The notes: generated by a model not told the origin, from the letters alone. 64,000 bases of DNA from Blastobasis lacticolella (GCA_905147135.1 LR990061.1:2782026-2846025), one strand, 5' to 3'; numbered from the stretch's first letter, positions 32,521 to 42,530 are shown. Translations and numbers: made by a program.

Positions 32521-32671
32521 AGAATACATACTAAAATACTTAAACATACTTATCTTCTCAAATAAATATAATATATATAATATAAACTTATAATAATAAT
32601 GCAATACTATACATACATATCTATGTACAACTAGACAGACATAGATAATGGTCCTTGAGACGTTTGTGTGT

Positions 32672-32750
32672 CTTTTTTATAACAATAAGGTGGCAAACAA
32701 GCTTACGGGCCGCATGATGGTAAGCAGTCACTGCGGCCTTTGGATGTGAG
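32672..32750 (-). repeat. LINE family C tail fragment
   Basis: AATAAGGTGGCAAACAAGC and GCATGATGGTAAGCAGTCAC match the last 80 bp of family C in antisense. Confidence 0.75.
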
Positions 32751-33103
32751 GGGTAGGGCAGGCTTGGTTGAGTCGTAACACCGCCTTGTATATTTTTATC
32801 TCCAAATATTATCGCTTGTTGTTTTTGGTTTCAGGGATAAGGTGATGTTCGCCATCGCTATTGGCGATTGTTGATTTTATTATTTTAAACAAGGTCAGAG
32901 CGACCACAAACTTGGGACCTTTTGGAACTTCCTAGGAACCTGCGGTTCTGTGTTTTTGTTACGCAAATGAATGTGAAACGATATAAATCTTGGAGATTTA
33001 GATATTATTACAATGAAGGATACCTAGCCCTCTGTCGCTGCAGCAATGTCCAACTTCCTCTGTTCTGAGCAAATAATATTGCAGTAATATTAGTATAGAT
33101 TGG

Positions 33104-33362
33104 CCGTGTGGTGTCCGGCAGAGTAGAATAGCACCAACCCCTTACACTCTTGGGTGTCGTACAAGGCAACTAATGTTTTCGAGGCAAAAGATCAAGAGTC
33201 TCCGTAGGCTGGAAAATGGGCAGCAGCATTTTCCATTATTATATTTAAACTCTGTGATCTCCAACCCGCCTGCCAAGCGTGGAGATTATGGCAATAACCT
33301 CCCCTTTCGTGGGAGAGGCCCTAAGGCCTGCAGTGGACTGTTACGGGCTGTGATGATGATTA
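33104..33362 (+). repeat. SINE-like repeat family A in intron 5
   Basis: A full copy from GGCCGTGTGGTGTCCGGCAG to GGGCTGTGATGATGAT. It ends only about 25 bp from the donor side of exon 5. Confidence 0.92.
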
Positions 33363-33388
33363 GTATAGATAAAATAATGAAGACCCAC

Positions 33389-33515
33389 CTCCTTCTGCAT
33401 ATCCTCGAGCTCCCCAGTCAGGTCGGCGTCGGGCCCGCGCAGCCAGCGCAGCGCGCGCTCGGCGTCGCGCCGCCGGTTGCGGCCCAGCAGGTACTGCGGG
33501 GTCTCCGGCATCCAC
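33389..33515 (-). CDS. Sugar transporter (Tret1-like), coding exon 5
   Basis: 127 nt between acceptor TTTCCAG and donor GAG/GTGGGT. It completes the split Trp codon 230 and encodes WMPETPQYLLGRNRRRDAER onward to DMQKE (about 230-272). PETPQYLL is the conserved start of the cytoplasmic loop after TM6 in sugar carriers. It is extremely GC-rich at 33420-33490, in contrast to the AT-rich introns. Phase 2 in, phase 0 out, matching both neighbours. Confidence 0.92.
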
Positions 33516-33539
33516 CTGGAAAGATGGGTATTTTAAATG

Positions 33540-33948
33540 GCTGACGTGCGAGTACCTTGCAGTGCGAGCACTCACTATGGGCCTTATAAGAAAGCTCACT
33601 GTTACCCAAAGAGCAATGGAAAGAGCTATGCTCGGAGTTTCTTTGCGCGATTGAGTCAGAAATGAGGAGATCCGCAAGCGAACCAAGGTCACCGACATAG
33701 CTCTAAGGATTGCCCGACTGAAGTGGCAGTGGGCAGGGCACATAGCTTGAAGAACAGATGGCCGACGGGGCAGTAAAGTTCTCGAGTGGCGACCACGTAC
33801 CGGTAGACGCAGCGTGGACCGACGACTTGGTAAGGATCGCAGGTACCAGCTGGATGCGGAAGGCACAGGACCGGTCTTTGTGGAGATATCTGGGGAAGGC
33901 CTATGCCCAGCAGTGGGCGTCTTCTGGCTGATATGATGATGATGATGT
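33540..33948 (+). pseudogene. RTE-like LINE 3' end in intron 4
   Basis: Starting about 33545, decayed codons resemble the RTE C-terminal module (AMERAMLGVSL, then RIARLKWQWAGHIA and GRRSVDRRLGKDRRYQLDAEG in shifting frames). It ends GGCTGATATGATGATGATGA, a tandem ATG-type tail. In-frame stops are present. Antisense or shorter relatives are at 7677-7790, 34925-35050, 41371-41533 and 49935-50040. Confidence 0.75.
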
Positions 33949-33952
33949 GCGA

Positions 33953-34225
33953 GTACCTGCGTCGATTTACCAATGACTCTGGTCTGAGCTGAATACTAAC
34001 CGATGCTCTTACGGTGAGGGAAAACATCGTGAAGAAACCTGCACATTCAGGCGACTGGATTTGTAACCATCATCCAGTCTTGTCAGTTTTCCCTATTTGC
34101 TGGATCATGTGGACCACTGTAATTACCTGAGCAAATACTGGATCATGGTCAAGGCGGACCCCGGGCTCACACGCGCGAGAGCACAACCGGGATATTGATC
34201 CTAAGTATTATGATAGTGAGTGACG
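33953..34225 (+). repeat. SINE family H in intron 4
   Basis: Contains GATGCTCTTACGGTGAGGGA, CATTCAGGCGACTGGAT, TCAAGGCGGACCCCGGGC and GAGAGCACAACCGGGATATT. The head is incomplete. Confidence 0.8.
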
Positions 34226-34658
34226 ATGCGGTTGAAGGAATACAGATTGTACTATTCGGGGTGAGACAATGGCAGGCCAAGCGTTCCTTTACTTTGCCGT
34301 AAAAAGAGACGAGCCAAAGCGTTTCGTGCGAATAGCTGGTACTGGTAGAACGTATTCCTGCTTGTTGTGCCGAAAAGTTGCGTAACGTGTACCTAATTCC
34401 TTCACATGCTTCCCGAAATGCAAGCTGTGTGGTTTCATTATTTACTATGACCGCAATATTCTGTCCAAATAAAAAAAATGCAATGAAAATAAAAGCGCGC
34501 ATGTACGGCACCTACTCTAGAGTTGCAGTGTTATGGAATGAATTTCATTGTGTTGTGTTATGTTATCTTGCGTCGAGTCGTGTCCCGTTGCGTTGCATCG
34601 CAATGTGTTACATTGCGTTGTATTGTAGTATACTGTAATAAAGTATCTCGAAACTCAC
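34226..34658. other. Intron 4 remainder
   Basis: 34270-34370 resembles 465-560. 34545-34640 is a cryptic simple repeat of GTTGTGTTA / GCGTTGCATC-like words. No exon seen. Confidence 0.45.
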
Positions 34659-34854
34659 CAGAACACAGCGACGAGCAGCGGCGGCAGGACCGCGGAGACA
34701 ATCGACAGCACCCGCCAGTGCGTCCATCCGCCCACCACGAACGTGAACAGGATGCCGACGGTAAGGAACAGTTGGAAAAACGCTCCAAGGGACCCACGGA
34801 TGGAGGTCTCAGCAATCTCGCCTATGTACATGGGGGCCGCTACGCATATTCCGC
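34659..34854 (-). CDS. Sugar transporter (Tret1-like), coding exon 4
   Basis: 196 nt, acceptor CCCACCAG, donor TCTG/GTGAGT. It encodes residues 164-230: the split Gly, then GICVAAPMYIGEIAETSIRG, covering TM4, the APxYIGEIA motif and its conserved Glu, then LGAFFQLFLTVGILFTF (TM5) and WRVLSIVSAVLPPLLVAVFW (TM6). Phases 1 in and 2 out agree with exons 3 and 5. No stop or indel. Confidence 0.92.
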
Positions 34855-34924
34855 CTGGTGGGAGAAAAAGTACATAAGGATATCAGCATCGACGCTTTTC
34901 ATTAAGTAAGGTATGGTTGAGTCT

Positions 34925-35050
34925 CATCATATCACTGCAGGGCATAGGCCTCCCCCAGAATCCTCTACAAAGGCCGATCTAGTGCCTTCCGCATCCAGCT
35001 GGTATCTGCGATCTTTACCAGGTCGTCGGTCCACCTTGTGAGAGGCCTAT
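34925..35050 (-). repeat. RTE-like 3' end fragment (family E)
   Basis: Antisense: GGGCATAGGCCTCCCCCAGA, GCATCCAGCTGGTATCTGCG and CAGGTCGTCGGTCCACC match the end of the element at 33540-33948. Confidence 0.78.
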
Positions 35051-35371
35051 ACAAGCAGCGTAGAGCGTCTTCGAAAATCCTATATCTATGGTTCATCCTA
35101 CAGGGATAGTAAGAAAATGACTTGAAGGTTTCGAAATACCCTTAACAGATAATTCGTCTCCCTCTCACGCAACAGAGTCCTAGCAACGGTGCGTGAAAGA
35201 CAGTGCAACACACCTGCGGTTCTACATTTTTTATGTTATAGTAGATGTTATGGGTGATAGTTGCCGCTTACCATCAGGTTAGCTGTCTGCACAATGGTTA
35301 CTAAATAAAAAAAACGGACGGAGAGCGGTTAGTTTTCTTTTATTATTCAGTAACCAATGTCGGAGGGTCGT

Positions 35372-35650
35372 AGCGGTTGAGTAAATACAGTGGAGCAACT
35401 GCCATCTGACCTCCATGACCCTGCTACCAGGGGAACCTGACCAGATTGGATCATGGTTACACATCCAGTCGCCTGAATGTGCAGGTTTCATCACGATGTT
35501 TTCGCTCACCGTAAGAGCATCGGTTAGTATTCAACTAATGTACCTACATAACTCAGAAAACAGTTATTGGTACATGGCCGGAGCGTTATCGAACCCGGGA
35601 CCTCTGGCTTACGAGTCGGATATTCTAACCGCTCGGCCACCGACGCTCTC
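35372..35650 (-). repeat. SINE family H with its tRNA-like head
   Basis: Antisense body (GCCATCTGACCTCCATGACC, CAGTCGCCTGAATGTGCAGG, ATGTTTTCGCTCACCGTAAG). It is followed at 35572-35650 by a tRNA-like head that in sense reads GGCCGAGCGGTTAGAATATC and GGTCCCGGGTTCGATAACG. The A- and B-box-like strings support pol III ancestry. It is not a tRNA gene, as the cloverleaf does not close. Confidence 0.82.
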
Positions 35651-35947
35651 AAACACTCATGTTTTAATACCCCCTTTTATATGCGAGTTGCATAAACTAC
35701 TATTAATCTATAACATAATGGAGTTCCATAATGAATGCACAAGTGTCAAATGCCTACTTATTTAAGTAAAGTAGCTTTACTATGTAGACCAACAAAGACA
35801 ATGCGTTCAATACAGTTCTATGATTAGACAATTCCATTGCGATCGCCACTTAAGTAATGTCAGTTTGAACCCTGCACGTTCGCGCGCACTGTAAGACCTC
35901 ACAGTACTGTTTCTAAAAACGTGTGTTAAAGGTATCCAAGCACCAAC

Positions 35948-36145
35948 CTGTCCCCAGTCCAGCGAAGAACCGCGCAGCAATCAGCATCCCGGGGCCGTTG
36001 GCGAAGATGATGAGCAGCCAGTTCAGCTCGAACGGTATGGAGAGAATCAGTATGGTCGGGCGGCGGCCCAGGCGCTGGGCCAGCACGCCAACTGGCAAAG
36101 CAGCTATAGCTGCCCCTATAGCTAGGATCGAGGATACCAGCCCAC
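35948..36145 (-). CDS. Sugar transporter (Tret1-like), coding exon 3
   Basis: 198 nt, acceptor TTCCAG, donor ACAG/GTTGGT. It encodes residues 98-164: SGLVSSILAIGAAIAALPVG (TM2), the MFS loop RLGRRPT (about 122-128), the hydrophobic TM3 and RFFAGLGTG. Phase 1 in and out, in register with exons 2 and 4. A reading straight through the donor would end soon after at a stop, so splicing is required. Confidence 0.92.
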
Positions 36146-36424
36146 CTGGAAGAAATGAGAGGGGAATTAGAGTCATCAGGCGCACGAGGTGTACTTATCA
36201 AATAGCTTATTTCTCATTGTGACCACGTCTCTAGATGACCACTTCGCTATCGGCCCACTTCGCAAACAGCCTATTTCGCATTCTGTCTAATTCTGAAACT
36301 ACCTACTTCGCAGACTATCTACTTATGAAACGGTGACCGAGGTACAATAAATGAAGTGAAGATTGGCGAACGATTGCAAGTTCCTTGATTTATTAAAGAA
36401 CTCTCACAACGGAACCTCTATTTT
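36146..36424. other. Start of the 12.5-kb intron 2, no feature
   Basis: Has repeated ACTTCGC / CTATTTCGCA words near 36235-36320, but no recognised element. Confidence 0.4.
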
Positions 36425-36870
36425 AAAAAGCTGTTTAACCCCGACGAAAAAAAAATGGGTGTTATAAAATGAAAATACATTTATTGTCTCAGGACACCAC
36501 ATCACAAGTTCACAATACACATATAATTACATACAGTAAACAATACACAATACAGATAGCATCGGAACTGCTGTAGTAGTACCCCTGACGACAATAGGAC
36601 ATCGCTCAGCGTATGCCACGGCCTGAGCCGCGGCGCTGGTCTTCCGCGAGTCCCGCCCCGTTATAAGGTTTGACGTGTGTATCTGTGTGTCTTTCTGTGG
36701 CATCATAGCTTTCGAACGGATGTACCGATATGGATGCGGTTTTTATATGAAAGCCAGTTTAATCGAAATGATTCTCAGCTTTGTTTCATTACATTCGGTT
36801 CAGCGGTTTAGAAAATATTTGTGTTGAAGCAAACGTGGTCGGGTGTTATCCGACTTTTTCTGTCGGTTAG
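36425..36870. repeat. Dispersed repeat split by a short retro-insertion
   Basis: Flanks: TTTAACCCCGACGAAAAAAA on the left, and GTTTGACGTGTGTATCTGTG with TCTTTCTGTGGCATC on the right, which read as one known-looking repeat. The insertion is 36478-36659, flanked by GTTATAA at 36471-36477 and 36660-36666. Confidence 0.65.
36478..36659 (-). mobile_element. Short retrotransposed 3' end with 7-bp TSD
   Basis: On the minus strand the insert ends GAGACAATAAATGTATTTTC followed by ATTTT, so it has an AATAAA signal close to its 3' end, as in a 5'-truncated LINE copy or processed transcript. The GC-rich 5' part (36600-36659) contains GCCGCGGCTCAGGCCGTGGC. The source is not identified. Confidence 0.65.
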
Positions 36871-36879
36871 GTTATCTCA

Positions 36880-37371
36880 CTGAGTTTGATTGTGACACGT
36901 AAAGACTGTGAGGGATGTGAGTGAGGGCGCGATAGGTTATCTACGTCATCGAGTACAAGAAACATTCCATTTTGTAGTGATAGTAGACGTTTAGGAGACC
37001 CATAAAACGTTGGTCTGCCCGTGCACATCCTGGCGCACTCGGCGCACTGACAGACAGACGACATTCATTTCTACTTGTTTGTTCCGAGCGACAGGGGCGA
37101 CACGGGTAGGCCGGCTGGTGCGTGCTGGTGCTCGCGCCGGCGGGCTGGCTGGGGCCGGGCACGCTGTGTACATGATTCGCCTAGGCGGTTATGTGCGTGG
37201 CGTGTGTCGGTACGAGTATATCGCCGGAGTACGCCCTCGTACGCGCTGATCGGTCTGCATGCGTCGCCCCCTACCCGGATGAGCTCGCTTATCTTTCCCT
37301 TAGCTTTCCATTAGATTTTTGACGTTTGAAAAGATATTAATTAACGTAATCCTAATTCAATAAATACTTTT
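36880..37371. other. GC-rich island in intron 2, no gene seen
   Basis: 37080-37220 is rich in GGCTGG, GGCCGG and CGCGCCGG words and is open in several frames because stops are rare at this composition. No conserved motif supports coding. Confidence 0.35.
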
Positions 37372-37623
37372 TCATTTCCACTCTACGGCGTCCTCACAGT
37401 CTAAGACATCTAAGTCTTCTTCTTCCACATACCGAATATTTTTTTTCCACAAGGGAGTTCGGAATACACTTGGAGAAACGGAGCTATAGTACCACATACC
37501 TACGTCAGTTATTGTTGCTGTTTGACCCCGGTTTGTGTGGAATTTTTTTTCGTTAATTGATAACTGCTCGAGATACAGGTCTTGACATTCGTGACGGGGA
37601 CGCCTTGGCGATAGCGATATCAT
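37372..37623 (-). CDS. Unrecognised 83-codon ORF
   Basis: I do not recognise it. The predicted protein is hydrophilic, with the sequence TDVGMWYYSSVSPSVFRTPL and an acidic tail (YVEEEDLDVLDCEDAVEW). There is no signal peptide or membrane segment. The acidic end suggests a real protein C-terminus, possibly of a decayed transposon gene, but the sense of the surrounding intron offers no help. Confidence 0.25.
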   Translation of the reverse strand: MISLSPRRPRHECQDLYLEQLSINEKKFHTNRGQTATITDVGMWYYSSVSPSVFRTPLWKKNIRYVEEEDLDVLDCEDAVEWK

Positions 37624-37704
37624 TGTTATTTTGGAAGAGTAAATTAAATTATTTACGATTGTTCAAGTTTGAGGTGGTGGAGATAATATCTCACACGATG
37701 ATGG

Positions 37705-37905
37705 ATGATATTTTTATGTTATACGGCAGATAAACAGGCCAGCGAGCCACTTTTTTTTACATACATATCATACATGAAGCGATGGATTGACATCGCCGAG
37801 TCGGACGCGAGAGCCAACGGCTTACGACGTGAGGATGCCAAAGATCGGGCAAAGTGGAGAAAGCAAGCCAAGAAAGAGGACCCTGGCAGTAGCCGGGAGT
37901 GACTA
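37705..37905 (+). pseudogene. RTE-type LINE C-terminal fragment next to a family D tail
   Basis: 37710-37755 is the antisense family D end (TATACGGCAGATAAACAGGC). 37771-37900 encodes MKRWIDIAESDARANGLRRE and DAKDRAKWRKQAKKEDPGSS, the basic C-terminus typical of RTE-like proteins. Similar pieces lie at 59510-59665 and 63770-63835. Confidence 0.65.
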
Positions 37906-37949
37906 ACATAACATACTTATGTATGGTCACGCCTGGGCCCCACTTTTTT

Positions 37950-38218
37950 TTCATACCACTAAGGTGGCAAACAAGCTTACGGCCTGCCTGATGGTAAGCA
38001 GTCACCGCAGCCTATGCACGTTTGCAATACCAAGGGCATCACCCACGCGTTGCCGACCACGTAAAAACCTTTTCACCCCTTTCTTGAAGAACTCCATGTT
38101 GTACTCTCCAGAAAAAACCTTTCCGCAAGACGTAGTTCATTTCATAAACTTGTGTGCGTGGGAGAAAGTTTCTTTGGAACCGCATAGTTCACGATCAATT
38201 CGGCTCCAATGTGTGGAT
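37950..38218 (-). pseudogene. LINE family C 3' end
   Basis: Antisense copy with the 3' UTR (CACTAAGGTGGCAAACAAGC onward), then decayed codons for EYNMEFFKKG. It continues to the region matching 7103-7140 (GGAGAAAGTTTCTTTGGAAC), so it is longer than most copies here. Confidence 0.8.
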
Positions 38219-38285
38219 TTCCTACCTGATGGAACATGGTCACCGCCGTCCGATATCAGTAACACATGGGCGCTACATGCTTTGC
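38216..38285 (-). repeat. LINE family D tail fragment
   Basis: CTACCTGATGGAACATGGTC and AGTAACACATGGGCGCTACA are antisense to the family D 3' UTR. Confidence 0.55.
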
Positions 38286-38507
38286 CTCTAATACCTCACC
38301 CATATGATGAAAGGCAACATATTTTTCTACACTTCACACAATATTTATTATACTAGTCGACCCGGCGCGACTTCATTCGCATACACTGTACCCCTACATA
38401 CCCCTAAATTTTTTCTTACTTATAAACCTTCCCGCATATGATAAGACAGTATTAAAATCCGTTGCGGAGTTTAAAATATCTAAGCGTACGTACATTGATA
38501 CATAGGG

Positions 38508-39486
38508 CTTCATTTACGGCTTACGTAAGTACGATCACGTATCAAGCTTTCGTGAGAAGCTAAAATGGCTGCCTATACGACATCGTCGCAACCAAAGAAT
38601 CCTTACCTCCCTTTACTCTATACTTCACGATCCAGCCGTCCCTGAATATTTGAAATGCAAGTTCCAATATTCAGGCCGTGTGGTGTCCGGCAGAGTAGAA
38701 TAGCACCAACCCCTTACACTCGTGGGTGTCGTACGAGGCGACTAATGTTTTCGAGGCAAAAGATCAAGAGTCTCCGTAGGCTGGAAAATGGACAGCAGCA
38801 TTTTCCATTGTTATTATAACTGCGATCTCCAACCCGCCTCCCAAGCGTGGAGATTATGGCAATAACCTCCCTTTTCGTGGAAGAGGCCCGAAGTCCTGTA
38901 GTGGACTGTTATGGGCTGTGATGATGAAGTTCCAATATCTTTGCGACACCCACGACCGTAGCCTCCGTTCTTCAAACACTCTCTCCTTAAACCTTCCCCT
39001 TCACCGGACTGGATTTCTGTCCAATTCTTTTTCCTTAATCGCTGCTAGACTTTGGAATGATCTACCTTTGGAGATCAGACGAAGTTCCAGTAAATTTACT
39101 TTCAAAAAAGCAGTTCACAGTTATTTCCTTAAGTCTCTGTAACACCTTATATATTTTCCTACTTAGTCTTTCTCTTTACCCTTTTTTTTTTAAGTGTTTG
39201 GGCAGTAGTATTGTTGAGTGTGCCAGTAGCTTGTTATGCTCAGTTCCTTGTTCTCTCTCTCTTTCTCTCTCTCCTATTATACTATCTATAAGTTTCGGTC
39301 TGTGAATGTTTGATATACTTATTTAATTAATGTTACTTTTAGTCAGTTTTATGTTTTTTTATCTTCTTCTTTTGTAGCACCGCCTTGTAAGTTTTGGTAA
39401 TTGTTCTCTGGTTGACTGGTAGAAAAAGCTACGTAGGTTTAAGTCCGCCATTGTACTGTAATGTGCATGAAGTTTTAAATAAATAA
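38508..39486 (+). pseudogene. 5'-truncated Jockey/CR1-like LINE, middle layer
   Basis: It is flanked by ATAGGG (38502-38507 and 39487-39492). Decayed codons read REKLKWLPIRHRRNQRILTS and SLYSILHDPAVPEYLKC. After the inner insertion they continue QYLCDTHDRSLRSSN, LPLHRTGFLSNSFSLIAARL and SSSKFTFKKAVHSYFLKSL, with a stop at 39140. The 3' UTR (CT-rich stretch at 39250-39275) ends in AAATAAATAAATA. Only the C-terminus is left. Confidence 0.8.
38671..38926 (+). mobile_element. SINE-like family A insertion with 12-bp TSD, inner layer
   Basis: AAGTTCCAATAT flanks the 256-bp repeat at 38659-38670 and 38927-38938. The host LINE codons (KFQY) join through a single copy. This defines the exact boundaries of family A: the start at about GGCCGTGTGG and the end at GATGATG. 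Confidence 0.92.
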
Positions 39487-39687
39487 ATAGGGACAGACTG
39501 CGAGAAGCGATTTTGTTTTTGCAATTTTTATGTGTTTATTATACATTGTTAGCTCCGACACCTAAGGCGGAGCTATCTGTGACTAAGGTTTTAAAACTAT
39601 TTTGGTTAACTTTAAAAAAAAAAGAGAAAGCAAATTTTTGACCAGCTTCAAAAAATACAATTATTTTTTAAACTATGTATAAGTAGA

Positions 39688-39933
39688 CTGGCCGTGTGGT
39701 GTCCGGCAGAGTAGAATAGCACCAACCCCTTACACTCATGGGTGTCGTACAAGGCGACTAATATTTTCGAGGCAAAAGATCAAGAGTCTCCGTAGTCTGG
39801 AAAATGGGCAGCAGCATTTTCCATTGTTATATTTAAACACTGCGATCTCCAACCCGCCTGCCAAGCGTGGAGATTATGGCAACAACCTCCCGTTTTGGGA
39901 GAGGCCCTAAGTCCTGTTACGGGCTGAGATGAC
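39688..39933 (+). repeat. SINE-like repeat family A
   Basis: A copy from GGCCGTGTGGTGTCCGGCAG to GTTACGGGCTGAGATGA, with a small deletion at TCCTG..GTTACGG that removes the CAGTGGACT block. Confidence 0.9.
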
Positions 39934-39935
39934 TA

Positions 39936-40160
39936 TATAGTGGACCTGTAGCGACTTCGTGCGCGTGACGCCCTACTCCTATATATACATATTTTACTCT
40001 TACCTATCCTTGCTTCCTTGCTTATAAACCTTTTTCTTGAATCACTCTATCTATTGTTGAAAACCGCATTGAAATCCGTTGCGTAGTTTAAAAGCTCATA
40101 CATACATAGGTATGGACAGACGGCGGAAGCGACTTTGTTTTATACTATGTATAGATGTAT
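39936..40160 (+). repeat. Family J repeat, uninterrupted
   Basis: Runs TATAGTGGACCTGTAGCGAC, AACCGCATTGAAATCCGTTG, ATACATAGGTATGGACAGAC to TTTTATACTATGTATAG. It provides the empty-site comparison for the nest at 38352-39535. Confidence 0.75.
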
Positions 40161-40224
40161 TTTTTCATTAAACAAATAACATTAATTTACTTATTTTATT
40201 TAATTTATTCTTTATGGCACTTTT

Positions 40225-40450
40225 ATCCGGACATCACTTAAGGGGCCCACTGAAAACCAGCGTCACGGCGGCTGTCGTGGCATATGCTGAGTGTGGCCCA
40301 TTGCACTCTCCACATGGCACAAGTAACGAGATTAGAGTATCTTTTTTCTGTTGATTTATGTTTCTGTTATACTTTCTTTTTCTATAAATATTTTTGTATG
40401 TTGTTCCGTGTGTCTGAGTGGAATAAACGTGCTTATTACCATGATCCAAT
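40225..40450 (+). repeat. Retro-element 3' end, family M
   Basis: GGGGCCCACTGAAAACCAGC, CACATGGCACAAGTAACGAG and GAGTGGAATAAACGTG (an AATAAA signal at the end). Relatives are at 44824-45025 and 47962-48118, and more distantly 61545-61735. Confidence 0.7.
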
Positions 40451-40605
40451 CTGGTCAGGTTCCCCTCGTAGCAGGGTCACGCAGGTCACATGGTAGTCGC
40501 TCCATTGTATTTACCTGATCGCCAAATCCTGGATCATGGTCAAGGCGGACGCCGGGCCCTCGTCCTCGAGAGCACAACTGGGACATTAACGCTAAGATGA
40601 TTATT
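40437..40605 (+). repeat. SINE family H, 3' half
   Basis: ATGATCCAATCTGGTCAGG, CTGGATCATGGTCAAGGCGG and GGGACATTAACGCTAAGATG, starting directly at the end of the family M element. Confidence 0.82.
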
Positions 40606-41370
40606 ATTTTTACTTTACTTCACTAACATTAATTACTTCTTGAAGGATCCCATGATATAGATAGTCCAAAAGAGATAGCTTTGGGGTCATTCCTTATCCA
40701 AATAACACGAATAAGAAACACAGAGCGGACCACCGATAAAGTTATTATATAATATTTTTAAGCTCGTGCAAACTACATACGAGTTTAAATATGAAAACAA
40801 AACTGTCAGCCGATAATGAACAGTAGGTAGGAACGGTATGACAATAGGTCAGGTCTCTCTACTGCTAACTGTACTATTGTCATACTATCGTTAATTGGCA
40901 ATTTATAGTTTAGAATTTGCCTACCTATTCAACACTTTGTCGGCTACACATTCGGTATTGTATAGAATGCCTAGGTAAAGTGTAAATTAATAGATTATAA
41001 ATTATTCTTCTAATAATCTAATCTTTCTATAAATATTATTATTATTCTTGTGTGGGCAATAAAGAATTTATCTATCTATCTATTTTTGTAATTATTTAAT
41101 ACATTGTGTGGACATTTTAGGCATTACATAGAACGTCTAGTTATTCTAAAGAATACCGGTAACTTATACGAAAATAACTTTATCGTAGGTAGGTAGGGTT
41201 TGAACTTTGAACATCTTCTAAAATACGTAGTTCGAGTGTTATTATCAGAACAGATTTCGAAGCAATTGATTTATTTGCCTTACTATATTGGGCTGTGTTC
41301 ACATTCGTTTATAACATTGGCCTATTGTTTAATTTTTAGGAAATATTTGCACAGACTATATGAATAAATG
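40606..41370. other. Intron 2 spacer, nothing recognised
   Basis: A small ATCT microsatellite lies at 41068-41085. There is no coding or TIR signal. Confidence 0.45.
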
Positions 41371-41533
41371 ACCGGAAGGCGCAGAGTGGACCGACTAGAT
41401 GGACCGACGATCTGGTAAAGATCGCAGGTACCAGCTGGACCACAAGTACCACAAGACCGGCCTTTGTGAAGATCTCTGGGGGAGGCCTATGCCCAGCAAT
41501 GGGTGTCTTTCGGCTGATATGATGATGATGATA
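41371..41533 (+). repeat. RTE-like 3' end fragment (family E)
   Basis: GACCGACGATCTGGTAAAG, ATCGCAGGTACCAGCTGGAC and GAGGCCTATGCCCAGCAATG, ending CTGATATGATGATGATGAT. Confidence 0.82.
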
Positions 41534-41569
41534 TGAATAAATTTAAAAGTAAATAGTCTAGGTTGCCTC

Positions 41570-42522
41570 TAGGGCTTGCAAGACGAATATTCGAATATTC
41601 GCCTCATTTCAATATTCGAATAGTAATTTAGGTAAAATTCGAATATTCGAATATGTTTAAAACATTTGAATTTACGTACTCGTGTCTTATATGTGTGGTA
41701 TTTAATCAAACGGATCGTGTGAACGCACCCACCGAAGGCTCGGTGACTCGTGCCTGAATAATCTGCTCTGCGTAAAATGAGAGATGCATTCTGTCTGTCT
41801 GATATAATGTTTTAGTTTACATATGATTTTAATTAGTACCACTTATCTCATGATATAATTTTTTCCGTTTTTTTGTTAAGTAAAAACTCGTTTAGCATCC
41901 TAATCTCGTAAACTACCTAATCTTAGGATCTGACTGACCTAATGCTACCTCCTCACTTTGAGGACCTCGCGAGGCGACCTCGCATGACGAGGTTACGAGG
42001 CTAAGCGGGCCCTCTTCACTCTCGCGAGGCAGGTACTATATATTGTGCTGTGTTCGGGAATACTCGGAAGGGAACCGCGAGGGAAGGCGACCGATTACAC
42101 TCTCGCACCGAGAGTTACTGAATTTATATTTCAGTCCTTTGAGTGTTATATTATTCAAAGGTGCAGCAAAAGGTTTCTATAGCTATAAAATAAAATAAAA
42201 TATTGCAGTTAAACCGAAAAAAACACAATTCGCCGCGATAGCATTGTTTTGTGATTTTGTTATTTTTCATTTTCATTTTTTTAAATTATTGTCATGTAGA
42301 AATCCATTTCACTCTCATTTGGATACATTTACTAACGGCCAATTGCACAAACTTACATTAAAAACGTAGTTAAAACCCTTAAAAAAAATAAAAAAAAAAA
42401 AATATATTAGAGAGAAATATTATTTGAAATCTGGAATTCCAGATTTCAAATAATATTCGAATATCACCGGAAAAATATTCGAATATTCGAAAACTAAAAT
42501 TTTCGAAAATTTGCATGCTCTA
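41570..42522. mobile_element. Nonautonomous hAT-type element, 953 bp, 8-bp TSD
   Basis: The ends are TAGGGCTTGCAAG (left) and TTTGCATGCTCTA (right), imperfect inverted repeats. The 8-bp TSD GTTGCCTC lies at 41562-41569 and 42523-42530. Several ATATTCGAATATTCG palindromic words lie next to each end, and a GC-rich block lies at 41950-42110 (CCTCGCGAGGCGACC). There is no ORF. TIR type and TSD length are those of hAT elements. Confidence 0.9.
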
Positions 42523-42530
42523 GTTGCCTC

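Larger units (their letters stand above)
38352..39535 (+). mobile_element. Family J repeat, outer layer of a three-layer nest
   Basis: The left part (38352-38507) has CTAGTCGACCCGGCGCGAC, TATTAAAATCCGTTGCGGAG and ACATAGGG. The right part (39487-39535) resumes GGGACAGACTGCGAGAAGCG and ATTTTGTTTT. Intact relatives at 39936-40160 and 46362-46560 join these two parts directly. Confidence 0.75.

Noticed and set aside
34167..34511. 114-codon minus-strand frame starting with a hydrophobic segment
   Set aside because: It partly overlaps a family H SINE end and a dispersed repeat also seen at 465-560; no conserved domain or splice context.
35572..35650. Possible tRNA gene (minus strand)
   Set aside because: A- and B-box-like strings are present, but the acceptor stem and anticodon arm do not close, and the segment continues into a family H SINE body. 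The same holds for 6208, 43250 and 47135.
37010..37314. Overlapping frames in a GC-rich stretch
   Set aside because: Open frames occur on both strands at once with no family motif; low stop density from GC content explains them.
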